From RPQJ01 sp963778185 (GTDB lineage: Bacteria > Pseudomonadota > Gammaproteobacteria > Steroidobacterales > Steroidobacteraceae), in contig CAVZTF010000003.1 of assembly GCA_963778185.1 (NCBI GenBank), positions 310,001-374,000 on the forward strand: a stretch of 64,000 bases of DNA, read 5' to 3'. The first letter of the stretch is position 1; every line of letters starts with the position of its first letter. Positions 30,784 to 39,226 of this stretch are shown here, in pieces. Both the position numbers and the translations under genes were made by a program. The notes under the pieces are model-generated. The model saw nothing but the letters and a program-made list of their open reading frames with translations, had not been told where the DNA came from and ran no database searches.

Positions 30784-32442
30784 TCAACCGGAAGACCGGA
30801 CCAGGCGCCGCACCACGAAACAGCTGCGCGCCTCCATGCCGTCCACGTCGCTCGCGACGACCGTAATCGAGATGCTCTCGCAGTCTTCGGCCGGTCCGAC
30901 ACCGATGAACGCACGGCTGCGCTCGTCGAACTGAACCCAGCGCGGCAGCGGCCGTCCATCAGCCAGGCCCGCCTTCAGGTGCAGGACGTCGCCCGGATCG
31001 GCGTCGCGGAACGCCTCGGATGACACGGCATGCCGGAAGGGCCTTCCGGGCTCGTAGAGCAGGTCGGGAATCGGCTGACCCGCCTCCGGTGCGACGTTGG
31101 TGACGTTCTCCCTGGCCTTGCGCGCGAACTCCCGGCCAATGACGACGGCGAGCCAGATCCAGGCGGCCGCCAGCGCCAGATTGAGCAGCGCGAACTGCCC
31201 GGCTCCCCACCCGAGCAGGTGGAGGCCGACGAACACGACCCCGGCCTGGATCAGGTCGCCGAAGCGCCAGAAGAAAGTATCGATCGCGGTCTTGCCCTCG
31301 TACTTCGCGTCGCGGTCCACCGGCAGGAACAGTGCGTGCCGCGTGGTGTTCATCAGCGAGTAGTCCATGCTGTTCTCGGCGATCTTCACCAGGCTGATCA
31401 ACGTGAAGATGGGGACGAAGCCGCCCAGCAGGGGTGCGAGCGCGAACATCCCGTAACCGATGGCGACGACCGCCGGGTGGATCACCAGGGCCCCGCGCAC
31501 CCCGAAATAACGGTAGATGCGCGCCACCAGGAACAGCTGGATGCCGAGCCCCACCAGCGTCACCCAGAACTGGAAGTTGCCATAGAAGGCGGTGATGAGC
31601 TCGCCCTTGTCGAGCGCCCCGCCGCTCGCGGCCGCCCGGTCCGTGGCGTCGCGCTGCACGAGGTCGGCGAGAATGAACTCGCCGGTGGTATTGATCCAGT
31701 TGAGCAGCACGACGAGCAGCGCGATCAGCAGCAGGTAGCGGTCTCTCAGCACGAGCCCGATGCCTCCCAGCAGCCTCGGCACCGGGGAGCCGTGGGCCGC
31801 GACGATGGCGCGGGAGCCCTCGGGAACCGCGCGGCGCGCGGGCCCGGCGAGCAGCAGGGTGATCGCAAGCAGCGCCGTAGCGACCAGCATCAATCCCAGT
31901 GGGGTCAGCACCGCGACCGTAAGTTGCGCGCTCTTCGCGCCGACCAGCGCGCCGACGTTCGCGCCCACCATGATCACCGGGAACAGCCGCTGCCCGCTCT
32001 TGAGGTTGTAGGTATCCGCCGCGAACGCCCACAGCTGCGCGATGACCATCACGCCGAAGATGCTCACCCAGACGAAGAACACGAAGGCGATCGACAGGCC
32101 GGCCCAGGTGGCCGCGGCGAAGATCAGAAGATTCACCGCGAAGAACAGCGTCACGGCGCGCAGCAGCCGCTCACCGTCGAGTCTTCGCCTCACGGCCCCG
32201 TAAATCGGCACCAGCAGCATGAGCACGAGCGCGATCACCGCGACCGCATAGGCGCGCACCTCGGCCGAAAACCGGGTGAGCATGAAGGCTTCGCGCAGTG
32301 CCTTCACGACCTGGTAGGAATAGAGCAGCAGGAACGCGTGCGCGAAGAACAGCAATGCGCTGCGGCCCTCGCCGGGTCGCACGCGCGTGAAGAGCGTCAG
32401 CAGTCGCTCGAACGGGCTCAAGCCCGAGTGATCGGTCAGCAA
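30784..32442 (-). CDS. Nucleotide-transporter-like (NTT/MFS) membrane protein with C-terminal Ig/cadherin-like domain
   Basis: A 552-residue protein. Residues 1-440 are about twelve hydrophobic segments with an ATP/ADP-translocase-like layout (LLLYSYQVVKALREAFMLTR, IAQLWAFAADTYNLKSGQRL, GANVGALVGA, LADLVQRD). Relatives are annotated as Npt1/Npt2-like or MFS transporters. Residues about 457-552 are soluble and match a dystroglycan/cadherin-type Ig-like fold: AFRDADPGDVLHLKAGLADG, RPLPRWVQFDERSRAFIGVG and ITVVASDVDGMEARSCFVV. Such domains are normally extracellular and calcium- or polysaccharide-related, so their fusion to a transporter is unusual. It converges with the phosphatase gene, seven bases apart. 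Confidence 0.75.
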   Translation of the reverse strand: MLTDHSGLSPFERLLTLFTRVRPGEGRSALLFFAHAFLLLYSYQVVKALREAFMLTRFSAEVRAYAVAVIALVLMLLVPIYGAVRRRLDGERLLRAVTLFFAVNLLIFAAATWAGLSIAFVFFVWVSIFGVMVIAQLWAFAADTYNLKSGQRLFPVIMVGANVGALVGAKSAQLTVAVLTPLGLMLVATALLAITLLLAGPARRAVPEGSRAIVAAHGSPVPRLLGGIGLVLRDRYLLLIALLVVLLNWINTTGEFILADLVQRDATDRAAASGGALDKGELITAFYGNFQFWVTLVGLGIQLFLVARIYRYFGVRGALVIHPAVVAIGYGMFALAPLLGGFVPIFTLISLVKIAENSMDYSLMNTTRHALFLPVDRDAKYEGKTAIDTFFWRFGDLIQAGVVFVGLHLLGWGAGQFALLNLALAAAWIWLAVVIGREFARKARENVTNVAPEAGQPIPDLLYEPGRPFRHAVSSEAFRDADPGDVLHLKAGLADGRPLPRWVQFDERSRAFIGVGPAEDCESISITVVASDVDGMEARSCFVVRRLVRSSG

Positions 32443-32476
32443 TCGGACCTCCCGTCCCCCCGCCGGCCAGCCGGGC

Positions 32477-32902
32477 TCAGCGCTCGACGATGATGAGCGG
32501 GTCCAGGGCCTTGATCCTCGAATCAGGCCCGCCCGGGGCCTCAGGGCTCGTGCCTTCCATCACTGCCACATCGTATTTCACGACGAGCAGCCCGCCGCAG
32601 ACGATCGTTCCGTCGAAGGTGGCCGCCGGCGCCAGATATACACGGGCCTCGTCGGGCGTGTAACTGGCGGTACCCGTCGTACCGACCTTCGTGAAGGGCC
32701 ACAGCGGATCGCCGACCGCACCATCCCCGTCCGGCCAGTCCGTGAAGCACAGCCGGACCAGCCGGCCGGTGCTGTTCGACCACACGATCTTGCACTTGTT
32801 CTTCCTCTCGTGAACGTGCCCCCCGCCCTCCGCTATCCATACGACAGCCCCGCCCTCTATCGTTATCGTCCTGCCGACCGTCGTCACCGTTGACGCATTC
32901 AT
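32477..32902 (-). CDS. Small hypothetical protein coupled to a TPR regulator
   Basis: A 141-residue protein I do not recognise. Its start overlaps the upstream regulator gene stop by four bases (ATGA), so the two are probably translated together. It has no signal peptide or membrane segment. The sequence has short beta-strand-like stretches (RTITIEGGAVVWIAEGG, KCKIVWSNSTGRLVRLCF, ARVYLAPAATFDGTIVCGG), suggesting a small beta-sandwich, and ends LDPLIIVER. It could be a target or partner of the CadC-like protein; this is inference from position. Confidence 0.6.
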   Translation of the reverse strand: MNASTVTTVGRTITIEGGAVVWIAEGGGHVHERKNKCKIVWSNSTGRLVRLCFTDWPDGDGAVGDPLWPFTKVGTTGTASYTPDEARVYLAPAATFDGTIVCGGLLVVKYDVAVMEGTSPEAPGGPDSRIKALDPLIIVER

Positions 32903-35295
32903 GGTTTTCCCCCTTCGTCATCGTTCGTTGAAGCACCCAACGCGGCCCCGGCAACCCGTCCATCCCCTGGCCGGGACCGGAGCAACGGGTCCGTTTCGAG
33001 GAGAGACTGCGGGTAGCCGTTGGCAACCGCAAGCTTCACCAGTCGGGCGGCCTCCTCGGTATCCCCGCGGGCCGTCATCGCCACCGCGGCATAGTAGGCC
33101 ACGTAGGGCGAATCTCCGCCGAGGTCCATCGCCCGTGCCAGATAGGTCCCGGCGCGACTGGTATCGCCGATTCGCTCGCAGTAGTAGGCCAGCTGTGCGA
33201 GCACCAGCGCGTCATCGTTGCCCGCCGCGACCTCCCGTTCCGCCAGCCCGATCGCGCGCCGGTAGTAACCCAGCGCCTCGGGGCGCCTTTGCGGTAATTG
33301 CCACAACGCATCGGCCAGATTCCCCCACAGGATCTGGTCCTGGGGCGCCAGCGCAGCCGCCCTCCCGTATTGCGCCGCTGCTTCGGCGAACTGCCCCAGG
33401 TAATAGTGGTAGGTGCCGAGGTTCGAGTAGGCCCCGCGCGAGGGCTCTATCGCGAGCGAGCGCCGGTACGCCGCGGCCGAGGCCGCAAGGTCTCCCTTCA
33501 TCTGCAGCGCGGCGCCGAGGTTGTTGTAGGCAACTGCGCTGGCCGGCGTGAGTTCCGTGACCTTGCGGTAGGCCTCGATCGCCTCGTCAATCCTGCCGCG
33601 ATCGTAGAGGTAGGTTCCCAGCGCCGCGAAGGCACGCCAGTACGCCGGTTCCTCGGCGACGGCACGACGAAAACTCTGCTCCGCCACGTCGAGCCGCGCG
33701 AGGCCCTGCAGGGCGCGCCCGAGGCCGACGTGGCCGTCGGCATCGCGTGGATTGCGCTCGATCAGCGAACGATAGACTCGAGCGGCCTCGTCGTGCTTGC
33801 CGCCGGCGAGATACAGGGCCGCAAGCCCCTTCCCCGTCTCGACCAGCGACGCATCCAGGGCCAGCGCCTCCCGGCACGACCGTTCGGCCGCGACCAGGTC
33901 GGCCGGGTCGCGGCTGCGTTCATGGACCCGCACCCCTACGTCGCAGAGACCGGCGTGCGCGCGAGCGAAGCCCGGGTCGATTGCGAGCGCCTCGCCAAAG
34001 CGCTGCCCGGCCTCCCTCAGGCGGCTGAGGTCGCCGGACTGCTGCAGCAAGGCCAGACCGGCGAGGTAGGGGTCGAAGGCTCGGGCGTCGACGTTCGACC
34101 GGACTGCGAGCTCCCGCTCGGCCTCCGGCGTAAGCACGACGCTCAGCGCCGCGGCGATCGATCGCGCCACGTCATCCTGGATCGAGAGCAGGTCGCGCCA
34201 CTCGCGGTCGTAGCTGCCGGCCCAGACGTGGTACCCGTTGGCCGCGTCGATCAGCTGCACCGTGACCCGCAGGCTGTCACCGTCGCGCCGCACGCTGCCT
34301 TCGAGCACGTGACGCACGCCGAGCGACTCGCCGATCTTGCGCACGTCGAGGTTCCTGCCCTTGAACTCGAAGGCCGACGTCCGCGCCGCGACCCGCAGGC
34401 CGGGCACCTGTGCCAGGCGGAGCGAAAGTTCCTCGCTCAGTCCGTCGCCGAGATAGGAGTTGCCCCCTCCCCGGCTCATGTCCACGAGCGGCAGCACCGC
34501 GACGGACGCCGGTGACGCTTCGAGCGCGGCGCGCGTCGCACCGGCCGACGATTCGAGCGAGCGCCACCAGGCGAACCCCGTGACCAGGGCCATCAGCGAA
34601 ACACCCGCCACGGCGATGGGCGCGACGGCCCGGCGCGCCCTCGGCAGGCGCACGGCGGTGGTCGAACCCTCGTCCAGCACGACGCCACCGGGCGTGATCT
34701 CGTAGGACCACGCGAGCACCGCGACGATCGGAAGGCCGAGCACGGTCAATATGGTGAGTACGGTCATCCACCAGTCGGGGAATCGCAACGGTGCGAACGT
34801 GGTCTGCGCGACCTGCAGCACGATCCACATGCCGACGAGGTAGGCGCCCACGACCTTGAGGACACTGCGACGCCGCAACTCGGCGACGAAGCCGAGGACT
34901 CTGGACGGCACGCTTCGCACCACGGGTTCGCCCGACGCTGGCGCCGGCACCACCGACGATGCCGGCAGTGGTTCGAAGTGGGCGATCAGCGCGTAGCCGC
35001 CGCGGGCAACCGGAACGATGATGCGTGTGTCGTGGCTGGATTCGCCGAAGGCGGCGCGAAGTTCGCCGATGCTGTGGCGAAGCATGTGATCCGTCGCGTG
35101 TCGATCGGGCCAGGCGGCTTCACAGAGCGTTCGCCGATCGACGGCTTCGCCGTGACTGGCGGCGAGTCGCAACAGGATCCGCAGCTGTTCCGGCGGGAGG
35201 GTGAGCGTCAGGCCGCGGCCCGTAATTCGCCCGTCGCGCGGCTCAACCAGCCACTCGCTCAGCCGAAACCCTTGCTGCAGGTCGCCGGCGTCCAT
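32899..35295 (-). CDS. CadC-like winged-helix regulator with membrane segments, TolB-like domain and TPR repeats
   Basis: A 798-residue protein. Residues about 10-105 form an OmpR/PhoB-type winged helix (LTLPPEQLRILLRLAASHGE, LRHSIGELRAAFGE). Hydrophobic segments from about 150 to 245 (VVGAYLVGMWIVLQVAQ, TVLTILTVLGLPIVAVLAW, VAGVSLMALVTGFAWW) place the rest outside the cytoplasm. A TolB/FlgO-like region follows (SVAVLPLVDMSRGGGNSYLG, VRHVLEGSVRRDGDSLRVTV). From about 420 to 760 there are many tetratricopeptide repeats (VAYNNLGAALQMKGDLAASA). This is the plan of membrane-integrated transcriptional regulators common in gammaproteobacteria. The sensed signal and target genes are not evident. It overlaps the following small gene. 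Confidence 0.82.
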   Translation of the reverse strand: MDAGDLQQGFRLSEWLVEPRDGRITGRGLTLTLPPEQLRILLRLAASHGEAVDRRTLCEAAWPDRHATDHMLRHSIGELRAAFGESSHDTRIIVPVARGGYALIAHFEPLPASSVVPAPASGEPVVRSVPSRVLGFVAELRRRSVLKVVGAYLVGMWIVLQVAQTTFAPLRFPDWWMTVLTILTVLGLPIVAVLAWSYEITPGGVVLDEGSTTAVRLPRARRAVAPIAVAGVSLMALVTGFAWWRSLESSAGATRAALEASPASVAVLPLVDMSRGGGNSYLGDGLSEELSLRLAQVPGLRVAARTSAFEFKGRNLDVRKIGESLGVRHVLEGSVRRDGDSLRVTVQLIDAANGYHVWAGSYDREWRDLLSIQDDVARSIAAALSVVLTPEAERELAVRSNVDARAFDPYLAGLALLQQSGDLSRLREAGQRFGEALAIDPGFARAHAGLCDVGVRVHERSRDPADLVAAERSCREALALDASLVETGKGLAALYLAGGKHDEAARVYRSLIERNPRDADGHVGLGRALQGLARLDVAEQSFRRAVAEEPAYWRAFAALGTYLYDRGRIDEAIEAYRKVTELTPASAVAYNNLGAALQMKGDLAASAAAYRRSLAIEPSRGAYSNLGTYHYYLGQFAEAAAQYGRAAALAPQDQILWGNLADALWQLPQRRPEALGYYRRAIGLAEREVAAGNDDALVLAQLAYYCERIGDTSRAGTYLARAMDLGGDSPYVAYYAAVAMTARGDTEEAARLVKLAVANGYPQSLLETDPLLRSRPGDGRVAGAALGASTNDDEGGKP

Positions 35296-35347
35296 GACCC
35301 ATCGACCCTACGGCCGCGTTTTCGCCCGAGCATACCAGAGATGCCCA

Positions 35348-36520
35348 TCAGCGAACTCCTCGTTCGAGCGCCTGGCGCAGGTCGTCGAGCAGGTCCCCGG
35401 CGTCCTCGAGGCCGACCGACAGGCGCACCGTCCCGGGCCCGATGTCCGACCAGGCCACCTGCGCGGCCGTGAGTCCGCGCGGCTGCTGCATCGCTGGCGC
35501 CACCACCAGCGACTCGGTCGAGCCGAGGCTCGCCGTGATGCTGAAGAGTTCGAGCGCTTCGGCGAAGCGACTGCCCGCCTCGAGGCCTCCGGCGATGTCG
35601 AAGGTCACGATCGTGCCGAAGTCGCTCATCTGCTGCCGCGCGAGGCGATGGCCCGGATCGGACGCCAGGCCCGGGTAGCGCACGCGCTCGACAGCGGGGT
35701 GCGATGCCAGGAAGTCGGCGACGCGCGCCGCGTTGCGGCACTGCTCCTCCCAGCGCACGAAGTAGGTCTTCATGCCACGCAGGATGAGGTAGGCCGCATG
35801 CGGGTCGAGCGTGGGACCGAGGATGGTGACGTCCTCGCGCATGGCATCGACGATCTCCCGGCGCGCGATGACGGCGCCGCCCATGACGTCGCCGTGGCCC
35901 GACGCGAACTTGGTGAGGCTGTGTGCGAAGACGTCCACGTCGAACTGGCCGTGGTTGTGCAGCCCGGCAAGCGTGTTGTCGAGCAGGGTCAGCGCCCCGT
36001 GCCTGCGGGCCGCCGCGGTCACGCGCGCGATGTCCGCGACCTTGAGCACGGGATTGGTCGGTGATTCGAAGACCACCAGCCGCGTCGGCGTCCGTGCGAG
36101 CTCGGCCTCGAGCGCACGGTGATCGTCGATCGAGAGCAGGGTGCTCGTCACGCCATAGCGCGCGAGCAGCCTGCGGATGAGCGCGCGCGTGGGCTGGTAC
36201 ATCTCGGCGAAATGGACCACGTGGTCGCCGGCCTTCAGCAGCGCAAGCAGCGCCACCGCGATCGCGGCGACGCCGGACCCCATCAGCAGGCATCCATCGC
36301 GGCCCTGCAGTTCGGCCAGCAGCAGCTCGAGCTGGCGCAGCGTCGGGTTGGAGGCGCGCGAGTAGTAGAAGCCGTCGCGCTCGCCGCTCCAGTACCTGCG
36401 CGTTTCCGTCACGTCGTCGAACGTGAACTTGACCGACTGGTAGATCGGCGCCACCAGCGGCCGGTTGTCCGGCGGCACGGCCACCTCGGGCGGGTGCGTG
36501 ACGCGCGTTCTCTTCTTCAC
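35348..36520 (-). CDS. Cys/Met metabolism PLP-dependent enzyme (cystathionine gamma-synthase/methionine gamma-lyase type)
   Basis: GTG 36520 overlaps the upstream stop (GTGA), giving 390 residues. This is the fold-type I PLP family: SVKFTFDD, the tyrosine/arginine motif FYYSRASNPTLRQLE, glycine-rich GSGVAAIAVALLAL, and the Schiff-base lysine in HSLTKFASGHGDVMGG. SLGSTESLVVAPAMQQPRG is the C-terminal substrate loop. Family members do gamma-elimination or replacement on methionine, cystathionine or homoserine derivatives. Exact specificity cannot be read. Encoded after a methionine-type aminotransferase and an omega-amidase, consistent with sulfur amino-acid turnover. Confidence 0.88.
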   Translation of the reverse strand: MKKRTRVTHPPEVAVPPDNRPLVAPIYQSVKFTFDDVTETRRYWSGERDGFYYSRASNPTLRQLELLLAELQGRDGCLLMGSGVAAIAVALLALLKAGDHVVHFAEMYQPTRALIRRLLARYGVTSTLLSIDDHRALEAELARTPTRLVVFESPTNPVLKVADIARVTAAARRHGALTLLDNTLAGLHNHGQFDVDVFAHSLTKFASGHGDVMGGAVIARREIVDAMREDVTILGPTLDPHAAYLILRGMKTYFVRWEEQCRNAARVADFLASHPAVERVRYPGLASDPGHRLARQQMSDFGTIVTFDIAGGLEAGSRFAEALELFSITASLGSTESLVVAPAMQQPRGLTAAQVAWSDIGPGTVRLSVGLEDAGDLLDDLRQALERGVR

Positions 36521-37311
36521 GCGGTATGCATCCCGGATGCGAGTTCGAAGTCGTCTGCATCGAGGTGCGCCGGGAAACCCTCCCGGTAGGCCTTGAGCGA
36601 CTCGAGGTCGAGCACCGTGGTCTCGACCCGGTCGCCCCCGCCCCCGCTCGAGAGGGACTGGCCGAGGAAGTCGAGCACGACGCTGTCGCCGGCATGGCTC
36701 GTGCCGTTGCCGTCGGTACCGATGCGATTGACGCCCACGACGTAACTCAGGTTCTCGATCGCGCGGGCGCGCAGCAACGACGCCCACGCATGGGCGCGCC
36801 GCGCCGGCCAGTTCGCGACGTAGACGAGCAGGTCGTAGTCGCCGCGATTGCGGCTCCAGACCGGGAACCTGAGGTCGTAGCAGACGAGCGGGCAGACGCG
36901 CCAGCCCTTGAGCTCCACGACGATCCGGCGCTCGCCCGGGGCGTAGTGCTCGTGCTCATTGGCCATGCGAAACAGGTGCCGCTTGTCGTAGTGCGCGAGC
37001 GTCCCGTCGGGCCGTGCCCAGAGCAGGCGATTGTAGTGGCGGCCGTCCTCGCGGACGATCAGGCTGCCGCTGATCACGCAGCCGAGCGCGGCGGCCTCCT
37101 CGCGCATCCAGCCGACCGTCGGCCCGTCCATCGTCTCGGCCAGCGCCGCCGCATCCATGCTGAAGCCGGTGGAGAACATTTCCGGCAGCAGTACGAGGTC
37201 GGTGTGGCCGACGAGGCCGCGGAAGTGCGTCGCGAGCCGGCTCCGGTTGGCTTGCGGGTCCTGCCAGGCCAGGGCGGACTGGATGACCGTGACGCGCAGG
37301 TGTGGGTTCAT
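36517..37311 (-). CDS. Omega-amidase (nitrilase superfamily, NIT2/YafV type)
   Basis: A 264-residue carbon-nitrogen hydrolase. The catalytic triad is visible: Glu in LVLLPEMFSTGFSMD, Lys in AHYDKRHLFRMANEHEHY and nucleophile Cys in PLVCYDLRFPVWSRN. NEHEHYAPGE is typical of YafV/omega-amidases, which hydrolyse the 2-oxo-acid amides 2-ketoglutaramate and 2-ketosuccinamate left by glutamine or asparagine transamination. The ATG overlaps the aminotransferase stop (ATGA), so the aminotransferase and amidase are coupled, as expected for a glutamine transaminase/omega-amidase pair. It also overlaps the next gene by four bases. Confidence 0.9.
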   Translation of the reverse strand: MNPHLRVTVIQSALAWQDPQANRSRLATHFRGLVGHTDLVLLPEMFSTGFSMDAAALAETMDGPTVGWMREEAAALGCVISGSLIVREDGRHYNRLLWARPDGTLAHYDKRHLFRMANEHEHYAPGERRIVVELKGWRVCPLVCYDLRFPVWSRNRGDYDLLVYVANWPARRAHAWASLLRARAIENLSYVVGVNRIGTDGNGTSHAGDSVVLDFLGQSLSSGGGGDRVETTVLDLESLKAYREGFPAHLDADDFELASGMHTA

Positions 37312-38453
37312 AGCTGCCTCAATTTCCCCGCCGCAGCCTCGAGGGTCGATTCGTGCTTCGCGAAGCAGAATCGCACGAGCCTCTCGGACGGCGGAGCCTC
37401 GGAGAATACGGAGACGGGGATTGCGGCCACGCCGATCCCGGTGGTGAGCCGGCGGGCGAACTCCACGTCCGGCTCGTCGCTGACTGCGGAATAGTCGGCG
37501 AGCTGGAAATACGTGCCTGCCGACGGCTGGATACCGAGACGCGTTTCCGCCAGCAGCTCGCAGAACCGGTCGCGCTTGCGCTGGTAGAACGCCGGGAGCT
37601 CCAGGTGATGCTGCGGGCATTCGGCCAGGAAGTCGGCGAGCGCGGCCTGCAGCGGCGTGGCCACCGCGAACTGCACGAACTGATGGACCTTGCGGAACTC
37701 GCTGCTCAACCCGGCGGGCGCCACGCAGTAGCCGACCTTCCAGCCCGTCGCGTGATACGTCTTGCCGAACGAGGACACGACGAGGCTGCGCGCGGCGAGT
37801 TCGGCGTGTGACAGCACGCTTTGATGACGCCGGCCGTCGTACAGCATGTGCTCGTAGACTTCGTCGGCGATGACCAGCATGGGTGTATCGCGCAGAAGCC
37901 CGGCGAGCGTGTCGAGATCCTCGCGCGACCACACGGCCCCACTGGGATTGTGCGGCGTATTGACCACGATCAGCCGTGTCCGCGCAGACATCGCGTCCCG
38001 CACCCGTTCCCAATCGACGTCGAAATGCGGGCGCCTGAGCGGCACCCGCACGGTGCGGCCGCCGGCGAGCCGCACGGCCGGCGCGTAGGAGTCGTACGCA
38101 GGATCGAGCAGGATGACCTCGTCACCGCCCTGCACCACCGCCTGGATCGCGCAGAACAGGGCCTCGGTGCCGCCCGAGGTAATGGTGACCTCGGACTCCG
38201 CGCATGCCGTGCACCCGTAGAGCGCCTGCACCTTGGCGGCAACAGCCTCGCGCAAGGCCGGCCAGCCCGCCATCGGCGCGTACTGGTTCGCGCCGCTACG
38301 CATGCGGGCCGCGACGAGATCCACCAGTCGCGGGGGCGGCTCGAAATCCGGGTAACCCTGGGACAGGTTGATGGCGCCGTGCTCGGCGGCCAGTCGCGAC
38401 ATCACGGTGAAGATCGTGGTGCCGACCTCAGGCAGCTTGGACGCGAGCAGCAT
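37308..38453 (-). CDS. Methionine/glutamine-type aminotransferase (YbdL-like, class I/II PLP)
   Basis: A 381-residue aminotransferase. It begins ASKLPEVGTTIFTVMSRLAA and has NLSQGYPDFEPP, the PLP region VNTPHNPSGAVW, IADEVYEHMLYDG and the Schiff-base lysine in SSFGKTYHATGWKVGY. The CVAP segment and RFCFAKHESTL C-terminus are shared with YbdL/MtnE-like methionine aminotransferases. It can transaminate 2-oxo-4-methylthiobutyrate with glutamine, the omega-amidase then making the step irreversible. Specificity is inferred from the coupled omega-amidase gene and overall likeness. Confidence 0.88.
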   Translation of the reverse strand: MLLASKLPEVGTTIFTVMSRLAAEHGAINLSQGYPDFEPPPRLVDLVAARMRSGANQYAPMAGWPALREAVAAKVQALYGCTACAESEVTITSGGTEALFCAIQAVVQGGDEVILLDPAYDSYAPAVRLAGGRTVRVPLRRPHFDVDWERVRDAMSARTRLIVVNTPHNPSGAVWSREDLDTLAGLLRDTPMLVIADEVYEHMLYDGRRHQSVLSHAELAARSLVVSSFGKTYHATGWKVGYCVAPAGLSSEFRKVHQFVQFAVATPLQAALADFLAECPQHHLELPAFYQRKRDRFCELLAETRLGIQPSAGTYFQLADYSAVSDEPDVEFARRLTTGIGVAAIPVSVFSEAPPSERLVRFCFAKHESTLEAAAGKLRQL

Positions 38454-38472
38454 GGCCCCGGTGGCTCAGCCT

Positions 38473-39222
38473 TCAGCGCCGCAGCGCCGCGGCCGCCATC
38501 GCCGCGCCGATGATGCCCGCGTCGTTGCCGAAGCGGGCCCGCACGATGCCGGCGCGACTCTCGAGCAGGTGGCCGAACCGATCCCAGTTCTCTGTCACCC
38601 CTCCCCCGATGATGAACAGATCGGGCCAGAGCAGCGCGTGGTAGCTCGCGAGCACCTCGTTGACTGCGCCGGCCCAGCCGGTCCAGTCGAGCTCGCGATC
38701 GATGCGCGCCTTCGCCGAGGCGCGATGCTCCGCCTCCTCGCCCCGTAGCTCGAGGTGGCCGAGCTCGGTGTTGGGCAGCAGCCGCCCGTCGACGAAGACA
38801 GCCGTGCCGATGCCCGTGCCCAGGGTCAGCACCATGACCGTCCCGTCCCTGCCCCGACCCGCGCCGAGGGCCATCTCGGCCACGCCCGCCGCATCGGCGT
38901 CGTTGAGGAAAGCCACGGGGCGCCCGGTGCGTTCCTCGAGCAGCGCCTGCGCATTGGTGCCGATCCAGCGCTTGTCGACGTTGGCCGCGGTCAGCGCGAC
39001 GCCCCGTTTCGCGACCGCGGGGAAGGCCAGTCCGATCGGGCCGGCCGAGGGAAGTTCGTCGGCCATCGACGCGAGCAGTGCGATGACCTCGCCTGGCGCG
39101 CCACCTTCCGGAGTCGGCCGCCTGAGCACCTCGCCCATCACCCGTCCGTCGAGCGCATCGACGAGTCCCGCCTTCACGAAGGAGCCGCCCACGTCGAATG
39201 CCAGGATGGAGGATCCCGCCAC
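38473..39222 (-). CDS. ROK-family sugar kinase, polyphosphate glucokinase-like
   Basis: A 249-residue cytosolic kinase with the ROK/ASKHA fold. The phosphate-1 loop is ILAFDVGGSFVKAGLVD, the catalytic aspartate lies in VAFLNDADAAGVAEMALG, and the phosphate-2 loop is MVLTLGTGIGTAVFVDGRL. GHLELRG and FIIGGGVTENWDRF complete the family pattern. NDADAAGVAE and LGTGIGTAVF are typical of polyphosphate glucokinases. It phosphorylates glucose using polyphosphate and/or ATP; which donor is used cannot be told. It starts four bases after the potI stop and so is probably on the transcript of the polyamine uptake operon, an unexpected partner. Confidence 0.8.
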   Translation of the reverse strand: MAGSSILAFDVGGSFVKAGLVDALDGRVMGEVLRRPTPEGGAPGEVIALLASMADELPSAGPIGLAFPAVAKRGVALTAANVDKRWIGTNAQALLEERTGRPVAFLNDADAAGVAEMALGAGRGRDGTVMVLTLGTGIGTAVFVDGRLLPNTELGHLELRGEEAEHRASAKARIDRELDWTGWAGAVNEVLASYHALLWPDLFIIGGGVTENWDRFGHLLESRAGIVRARFGNDAGIIGAAMAAAALRR

Positions 39223-39226
39223 GTGT

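Noticed and set aside
30784..32442. Obligate intracellular parasite-type ATP/ADP translocase indicating an energy-parasitic lifestyle
   Set aside because: The protein only resembles the NTT group, which also occurs in free-living bacteria, and the rest of the window shows ordinary free-living metabolism.
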